From NCBI GenBank assembly GCA_025353985.1, contig JANXNT010000085.1:1-18094 (forward strand): a stretch of 18,094 nt of DNA. The letters run 5' to 3'. The notes under the pieces are model-generated. The model made no database searches and had not been told where the DNA came from. It worked only from the letters and a program-made list of their open reading frames with translations. This DNA comes from Limnoglobus sp. (lineage in GTDB: Bacteria > Planctomycetota > Planctomycetia > Gemmatales > Gemmataceae). Position numbers and translations under genes: made by a program. Positions 14,439 to 18,094 of the stretch are shown here, piece by piece (positions within the stretch are counted from its first letter, which is position 1; every line of letters starts with the position of its first letter).

Positions 14439-14465
14439 AGGATGAAGGATGAAGGGTGAAGGATG
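14438..14465 (+). repeat. 7-bp tandem repeat, four units
   Basis: Four heptads run head to tail: AAGGATG, AAGGATG, AAGGGTG, AAGGATG. The first begins on the last base of the SDR stop codon, and the array ends 3 bp before the ribD stop, so it fills nearly the whole convergent spacer. No hairpin or T-run is present. This looks like a simple-sequence array. Confidence 0.8.
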
Positions 14466-14468
14466 TGG

Positions 14469-15542
14469 TTAACTTCTCTTCTCAAACCGGGCCTGGATGT
14501 ATGTGTCTGGCCCACACGATCGCGTTTGCATTCGCACGAGTTGCCGTGCGTTCGCGAGATTCGCAATCCCCGCCCCCTGAATCGGCGATGGTGCGCCGAG
14601 GCCGCCGATGAGCATCGGCGCGATGAACGCGTGAACTTCGTCGCCGATGCCCGCATCGAGAAACGAACCGAGCAAACCCGCCCCGCCTTCCACGAGCACG
14701 TTCGTCATTCCGCGCCGGCCCAGTTCGCGTAAAATCGCTTCGAGCGACATCGGCATTTCGATAATCTCGCAGCCATCGTCCTTCCAGTCGCGTAATATCG
14801 CTGCATTCTCAGTAAAAATCAGTGTGGGAATTTCACGTGCCGTGGTGCGCAACTGACATGCCGCTGGCAGTTCGCCCGATTTGCTAATGATGATGCGCGT
14901 AGCCATCCGTGGGCCAGCGGGGCGTGCCGTCAGCAGCGGATTGTCGGCGACAACGGTGCCGCGACCGACGAGAATCGCATCCATTCGCCCGCGCAGTTCG
15001 TGAACCACCGCACGCGATTCGACCCCGCTAATCCACTGCGAATCGCCAGTTCGCGTCGCGATTTTGCCATCGAGCGACATCGCCCATTTGAGGTGAACCC
15101 ACGGCATCCCCGTCGCGATTCGTTTGAGAAATGGCGCGTTCAACGCCTTCGCCTCGGCTTCGCGAATGCCCACCACGACTTCGATCCCCGCCTCGCGCAA
15201 GATCGCCACGCCGCCGCCCGCCACCTGCGGAAACGGGTCGAGCATCGCCACCACGACGCGCCGCACACCGGAGGCGATCACCGCCGTCGTACACGGTGGC
15301 GTCTTCCCGAAATGACAACACGGTTCGAGCGAAACGAACAGCGTGCCGCCCCGCGCCCGCTCGCCCGCTTCGGCAAACGCATTCACCTCCGCGTGCATAT
15401 CGCCAAACCGGCGATGCCAGCCCTCGCCAACCACGCGCCCGTCCGCCGCAGCCACAACCGCACCCACCATCGGGTTCGGCTCGACGGCACCGAGGCCACG
15501 CGCCGCCAAAGCCAGCGCGCGATCGATGTGCGTTTCGTCCAT
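14469..15542 (-). CDS. ribD: Bifunctional riboflavin biosynthesis deaminase/reductase RibD
   Basis: A 357-residue protein from ATG 15542 (MDETHIDRALALA); GGACGA lies about 9 nt upstream, and the frame further up belongs to the previous gene's shadow. Residues 1-145 are the zinc deaminase: H50-A-E52 (GDMHAEVNAF) and P-C75-C76-H-FGKTPP-C84 give the Zn ligands and catalytic Glu, and NPMVGAVV is the conserved N-terminal motif. Residues about 150-357 are the NADPH reductase: HLKWAMSLDGKIAT, SQWISG, DAILVGRGTVVADNP and VLVEGGAGLLGSFL. It converts the GTP-derived pyrimidine to the ribitylamino-uracil precursor of riboflavin, in the cytosol. It starts 4 nt after the preceding stop and is the last gene of the sigma/anti-sigma operon, unlike its usual rib-gene setting. 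Confidence 0.95.
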   Translation of the reverse strand: MDETHIDRALALAARGLGAVEPNPMVGAVVAAADGRVVGEGWHRRFGDMHAEVNAFAEAGERARGGTLFVSLEPCCHFGKTPPCTTAVIASGVRRVVVAMLDPFPQVAGGGVAILREAGIEVVVGIREAEAKALNAPFLKRIATGMPWVHLKWAMSLDGKIATRTGDSQWISGVESRAVVHELRGRMDAILVGRGTVVADNPLLTARPAGPRMATRIIISKSGELPAACQLRTTAREIPTLIFTENAAILRDWKDDGCEIIEMPMSLEAILRELGRRGMTNVLVEGGAGLLGSFLDAGIGDEVHAFIAPMLIGGLGAPSPIQGAGIANLANARQLVRMQTRSCGPDTYIQARFEKRS

Positions 15543-15546
15543 GTCG

Positions 15547-16071
15547 CTATCGTCCGACTTTGCCCAGTGCTTCGCGGGCGATGTGGAGTTTCGCGCGGGC
15601 GTCTTTGACGCGGGCGGAGGTGCCGATGCGGCCCATTGCGGGGATCGACAGTTCGAGTTGCTCGGCTTCCAGAGATGCGCGTTCGTGAAACTGCACGAGT
15701 TCGATCTCGCCGGGCGAGCCGACGGGGGTTTGGCGGCGAGCATCGGTGAGCGTTGGCGTCAGACCTTGATCCATCAGTGCGGTGAGGTACTCGCCGAGTT
15801 CGGCGACGCGCTCGGCATCGTCGGCGCGCACTGCCGTACCCATCGCGCGGCCGATGTCGGAAGTCGCTTTCTGGCAAGCCTTCGCGCGGGTCAGCGGGTC
15901 GTTGGCGTTCGCGAGGTCTATGCTGCGGGACACGAGATCTTCGAGCAGTTCGCGGTTGCTCTTGAACAGTTTCAGTTGCTCGGAAGCGAGCAGGCCGGGC
16001 GTGGTTGGCTGCCCCGACGCGAGTGCGGCGAAGGCGGCGAACAACAGCGTGGCGAAGAAGAGCCGCTTCAT
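15547..16071 (-). CDS. Secreted protein of the sigma/anti-sigma operon
   Basis: A 174-residue protein from ATG 16071; GAGGGAAG lies about 7 nt upstream and overlaps the end of the anti-sigma gene, whose stop is 2 nt away. Residues 1-20 are a signal peptide (KRLFFATLLFAAFAALASG). The mature part is helical: LLEDLV (42-47), DLANANDP (52-59), a long helix to about 85, LGEYLTALMDQG (92-103), then a second helical half ending in KDARAKLHIAREAL. With a constant offset of 92 residues and no gap, these segments line up with LLKKVV, DLAALTGP and LAGMYDKVVQDG in the extracytoplasmic part of the anti-sigma factor. Identity is low, so common origin is suggestive only. Function unknown; a periplasmic role in the same signalling pathway is my inference. 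Confidence 0.75.
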   Translation of the reverse strand: MKRLFFATLLFAAFAALASGQPTTPGLLASEQLKLFKSNRELLEDLVSRSIDLANANDPLTRAKACQKATSDIGRAMGTAVRADDAERVAELGEYLTALMDQGLTPTLTDARRQTPVGSPGEIELVQFHERASLEAEQLELSIPAMGRIGTSARVKDARAKLHIAREALGKVGR

Positions 16072-16073
16072 GG

Positions 16074-16883
16074 TTAGCTTCCCTCTCCGTTGGCGATTTT
16101 GGTCAGTCGGGTATGGCCATCGCGGGCGGTTTTGGCGATGCGGAGCAACTGCGGTTGCACTTGCATCGAAGCCGAGGTGGCGAGCGTATTCGCTTCGTTT
16201 GCCGTCTGAATCAGCTCGGAAGCTGCCGCGTTCAGCACAGCCTGGCGTTCGCCGGGCGTCGTCGTCAGCGGGTTCCACAACCCGGCTTGCGCGACGATGC
16301 CATCTTGCACGACTTTGTCGTACATCCCCGCTAGCGATACCATTTCGTCTTTCTGTGCGGCCTTCGAAAGTGCCCGCGTTTCGTTGCGTAAATCGACCGC
16401 AAGTTCGGACAACTTCGCGATTTTATCCTTCGGGCCGGTCAGCGCAGCGAGGTCGGTGTTATAGCGAACGACCTTTTTGAGGAGATCGTGCCGCATCGCT
16501 TCGGGTTCGGGCACCGGCAGCTTTTTCGTGGGAACGACCGACCAGATACCGAGCGAAACCACAACCGCGGCAGCCACCGCAAGCAGCGGGCGTAGCGGGA
16601 TTCGCGACAGTAGTTCCTTCAGCGAAACCGACGAGCGGAACAGCGGCGTGGGCACGCTTTGAATGACGGGGCCAGCCATCGTAATGCGTGCGAGGAATGC
16701 CGCCTTCACTTCTTGCGAATATGCGGGTACGACGATTTCCGCGATTTCCGCATCGAGTTCGACGGCACGTGCGGCAAATGGCGCACAGCGTTCGCACTGC
16801 TCGCAGTGTTCGCGGACATCGCCCGTTGCCGACATGGGGTCGGGCAGTGCGAGTAATCGGTTTTGAACGGCTTCGCATGTCAT
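16074..16883 (-). CDS. Membrane anti-sigma factor with zinc-finger (zf-HC2-like) N-terminus
   Basis: A 269-residue protein from ATG 16883, 7 nt after the sigma-factor stop. Residues 1-40 carry the ZAS zinc motif H26-x3-C30-x2-C33 (REHCEQCERC) with an upstream Cys3. This is the part that clamps the sigma factor in the cytoplasm. One transmembrane helix lies at about 97-118 (PLRPLLAVAAAVVVSLGIW). The remaining 150 residues are extracytoplasmic, helical and charged, without a recognised sensor domain. Regulated proteolysis or ligand binding on this part would free the sigma factor, as is known for such pairs. The stop is 2 nt before the next gene, showing tight coupling. Assignment rests on the zinc motif, topology and neighbour. 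Confidence 0.85.
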   Translation of the reverse strand: MTCEAVQNRLLALPDPMSATGDVREHCEQCERCAPFAARAVELDAEIAEIVVPAYSQEVKAAFLARITMAGPVIQSVPTPLFRSSVSLKELLSRIPLRPLLAVAAAVVVSLGIWSVVPTKKLPVPEPEAMRHDLLKKVVRYNTDLAALTGPKDKIAKLSELAVDLRNETRALSKAAQKDEMVSLAGMYDKVVQDGIVAQAGLWNPLTTTPGERQAVLNAAASELIQTANEANTLATSASMQVQPQLLRIAKTARDGHTRLTKIANGEGS

Positions 16884-16890
16884 GGTTCGG

Positions 16891-17475
16891 TTATTCCGAT
16901 TTCGCGGCAGGCGGGATCAAGTCGGGCGAAAGCACTTTCATCAGCTTCTGCCGGGCTTTGAACACTCGCCAACGGGCGGTTTCTTCGGTCGTTTTAACGA
17001 TCGCCGCAATCTCGCGGTAGGAAAGTCCTTCTTGGGTATGTAACAGTAGCGCCGCACGAAAATCAGCAGGTAAATTATCCACAGCCGCTTGCACCAGCAC
17101 GACGGCTTCGCGGTCTGCGACGCGGTCGAACGTTCCGGAACTCGTGGGGTCGGCTGCATCGTCGGGCAGCGGGTGTTTCGTGCGTTTCTCGGACCGTTTC
17201 AGGTTCACGAAGTTATTGTGCCCGATTCGGAACAACCACGCGCGGAAGTTACTTCCCGAGCGGAACGAGCCGATGGCGGCGAGCGCCTTCATGAACGATT
17301 CTTGCACGAGATCTTCGGCCTGGTGTCGGTCGCGCGTCAGTTGGTACAGCCAACGATAGAGGCGGTCCCAGTAGCGTTCGACCAGTTTCGCACTCGCGCT
17401 GCGGTCGCCATTTTGTGCGGCCAGAATCCATTCGGACTCTTCGTCGGTCGGTCGGTCGTCCGGTTCTTGGGACAC
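16891..17475 (-). CDS. ECF-type RNA polymerase sigma factor
   Basis: A 194-residue protein if started at GTG 17475, the usual ECF length. Region 2 spans about 30-96 (LVERYWDRLYRWLYQLTRDRHQAEDLVQESFMKAL; RAWLFRIGHNNFVNLKR). Region 4 spans about 125-180 (LPADFRAALLLHTQEGLSYREIAAIVKTTEETARWRVFKARQKL). The frame is open to an ATG at 17589, which would add 38 residues. That extension uses many codons rare elsewhere in the gene (TTA, AGA, CTA, GTA, GGA) and holds a TATATT box (17525-17520), so I read it as leader. No strong ribosome site supports either start. It is the first gene of an operon with the anti-sigma, secreted protein and ribD. Its targets are unknown; autoregulation is typical of ECF pairs. 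Confidence 0.85.
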   Translation of the reverse strand: MSQEPDDRPTDEESEWILAAQNGDRSASAKLVERYWDRLYRWLYQLTRDRHQAEDLVQESFMKALAAIGSFRSGSNFRAWLFRIGHNNFVNLKRSEKRTKHPLPDDAADPTSSGTFDRVADREAVVLVQAAVDNLPADFRAALLLHTQEGLSYREIAAIVKTTEETARWRVFKARQKLMKVLSPDLIPPAAKSE

Positions 17476-17659
17476 GCAGGCCAGCGGGGTGAGGGGTCCG
17501 GGTTCATCGGGCAATAGCAAATATACCCCCAAACGGCAGGGTTCGTCCAGTAATCTTGCCAAGGCTCGTGCGGGAACCCGTCCATTCATACCGTAGAAAC
17601 GCAACCAGAACCCCCGCGTTGGCGCAAGATTCCGGGTTTATCGATTCCGAACCGATTGT

Positions 17660-17709
17660 TTGCGCAGCGGGCCGGCCGGAATGTTCTTTCGTGCCAGCCC
17701 GCTGCGCAA
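17660..17709. repeat. 16-bp-arm inverted repeat
   Basis: TTGCGCAGCGGGCCGG (17660-17675) pairs with CCAGCCCGCTGCGCAA (17694-17709) with one G-T type mismatch and an 18-nt loop. It lies about 70 bp upstream of the ATG-started version of the sigma gene. No T-run follows, so it is more likely a REP-type or protein-binding palindrome than a terminator. Confidence 0.6.
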
Positions 17710-17775
17710 GCAAGAAGTTGCGCTAAATTGTCGCGTGTCTTGAAAAGCAGGCGTTTCGCGCACAAACCCGCGCCC

Positions 17776-17851
17776 GGCGAGCGGCACGGCGTAAGCGTGC
17801 CGTGGTACCCACTGAGGCTTCCACGGACACGCTTACGCCGTGCCGCTTGCC
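17776..17851. repeat. Long near-perfect palindrome with self-folding arms
   Basis: The left arm 17776-17805 and the right arm 17821-17851 are complementary over about 30 bp, with one mismatch and one bulged base, around a 15-nt loop. Each arm contains GGCACGGCGTAAGCGTG, which can fold on itself (GGCACG with CGTGCC in the left arm), so the element can form either one long hairpin or a clover-like structure. TTTTT follows at 17854-17858 on the plus strand, so it could act as a terminator from the left, although no gene reads into it. Best described as a REP/MITE-type intergenic repeat. Confidence 0.7.
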
Positions 17852-17900
17852 ACTTTTTCGAGAGTGAACATTGTTAAAGCGTGTACCCGGATCACAAATC

Positions 17901-17941
17901 GCGCAACTTCAAAATGCACAAGCAAGGGGTTGCGCTGTTTT
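17901..17941 (+). terminator. Possible weak hairpin with T-run
   Basis: GCGCAAC (17901-17907) pairs with GTTGCGC (17929-17935) around a 21-nt loop and is followed by TGTTTTT. The loop is long, and no plus-strand gene precedes it, so a terminator role is doubtful. It may be part of the surrounding repeat cluster. Confidence 0.25.
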
Positions 17942-18094
17942 TGCAGGTATGCCCAGGGGTACGACGAAACGTCTAACCCCCAAGTGACGTGAAGTTGCAC
18001 TTGACGGGTTTTCTGGGCCATCTCGGTTCGGGTTCACCAGTTGTGTCAAAGGCACAGATGTGTCATTTCGACATGGGAATCCTCGCCATCGAAA

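Larger units (their letters stand above)
17476..18094. other. Palindrome-rich region upstream of the sigma operon
   Basis: About 620 bp without a convincing gene. It contains the sigma-operon leader (a possible -10 TATATT on the minus strand at 17525-17520), a 16-bp stem at 17660-17709, a 30-bp stem at 17776-17851, and a 7-bp stem with T-run at 17901-17940. GAAGTTGCGC occurs at 17714-17723 and, inverted, at 17901-17910. A 62-residue minus-strand frame (18021-17833) ends inside the large palindrome and has no recognisable features. Confidence 0.55.

Noticed and set aside
17833..18021. 62-residue minus-strand ORF near the right edge
   Set aside because: It has no recognisable motif, no good ribosome site and mixed codon use, and its stop lies inside the large palindrome. 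It is more likely a chance frame.
1..18094. CRISPR array, defence island or prophage
   Set aside because: No regularly spaced direct repeats with unique spacers, no cas, restriction, transposase, integrase or phage structural genes were seen.

Overview
The window looks like a chromosomal segment of a planctomycete, most likely from the Gemmataceae side. The evidence is a DUF1559 prepilin-like protein paired with a tiny lipoprotein, a small lipoprotein of the planctomycete 'carboxypeptidase regulatory-like' type, an ECF sigma/zinc-finger anti-sigma pair, Gram-negative envelope genes (Skp/OmpH, LpxC, BamA), and G+C-rich genes separated by palindrome-rich spacers. No rRNA, tRNA, CRISPR array, transposase or phage gene was seen. 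The genus is not determinable by eye.

Layout. Positions 1-137 are a palindromic, MITE-like element that cuts into the 3' remnant of a LOG-family gene (139-420). On the minus strand follow a DUF1003 membrane protein (422-967) and the DUF1559 gene with its small lipoprotein (2406 down to 1056). After a 459-bp spacer comes a minus-strand envelope operon reading ompH/skp (5613-4918), lpxC (4916-4011) and a Gfo/Idh/MocA dehydrogenase (3957-2866). It is headed by a good sigma70-like promoter at 5748-5720.

The plus strand then carries a small lipoprotein (5889-6290) and an unusual HTH/acidic-repeat/transmembrane protein (6493-8088), closed by a textbook terminator (8111-8140) and a REP-like hairpin (8178-8238). 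A small unknown protein (8772-8302, minus) is divergent from a spinster-like MFS transporter (8838-10355). A type II antitoxin gene (10460-10675) is followed, with a 4-nt overlap, by a 30-codon stump of its toxin. BamA (13308-10858, minus) is divergent from an extended SDR (13440-14438). That SDR converges on ribD across a spacer made only of 7-bp tandem repeats.

The last block is a tight minus-strand operon: ECF sigma, anti-sigma, a secreted protein whose spacing pattern resembles the anti-sigma sensor domain, then ribD. The final ~500 bp upstream of the sigma gene hold several nested palindromes and no convincing gene.

How the genes fit together: OmpH and BamA handle outer-membrane proteins and LpxC commits UDP-GlcNAc derivatives to lipid A. 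The adjacent dehydrogenase could supply a modified (3-amino) UDP-sugar for lipid A. The most novel-looking items are the membrane-anchored HTH protein with repeated F-[ED]-L acidic motifs, the sigma/anti-sigma/secreted-paralogue/ribD operon, the decayed toxin-antitoxin pair, and the palindromic elements. No complete undescribed defence or biosynthetic system is evident.
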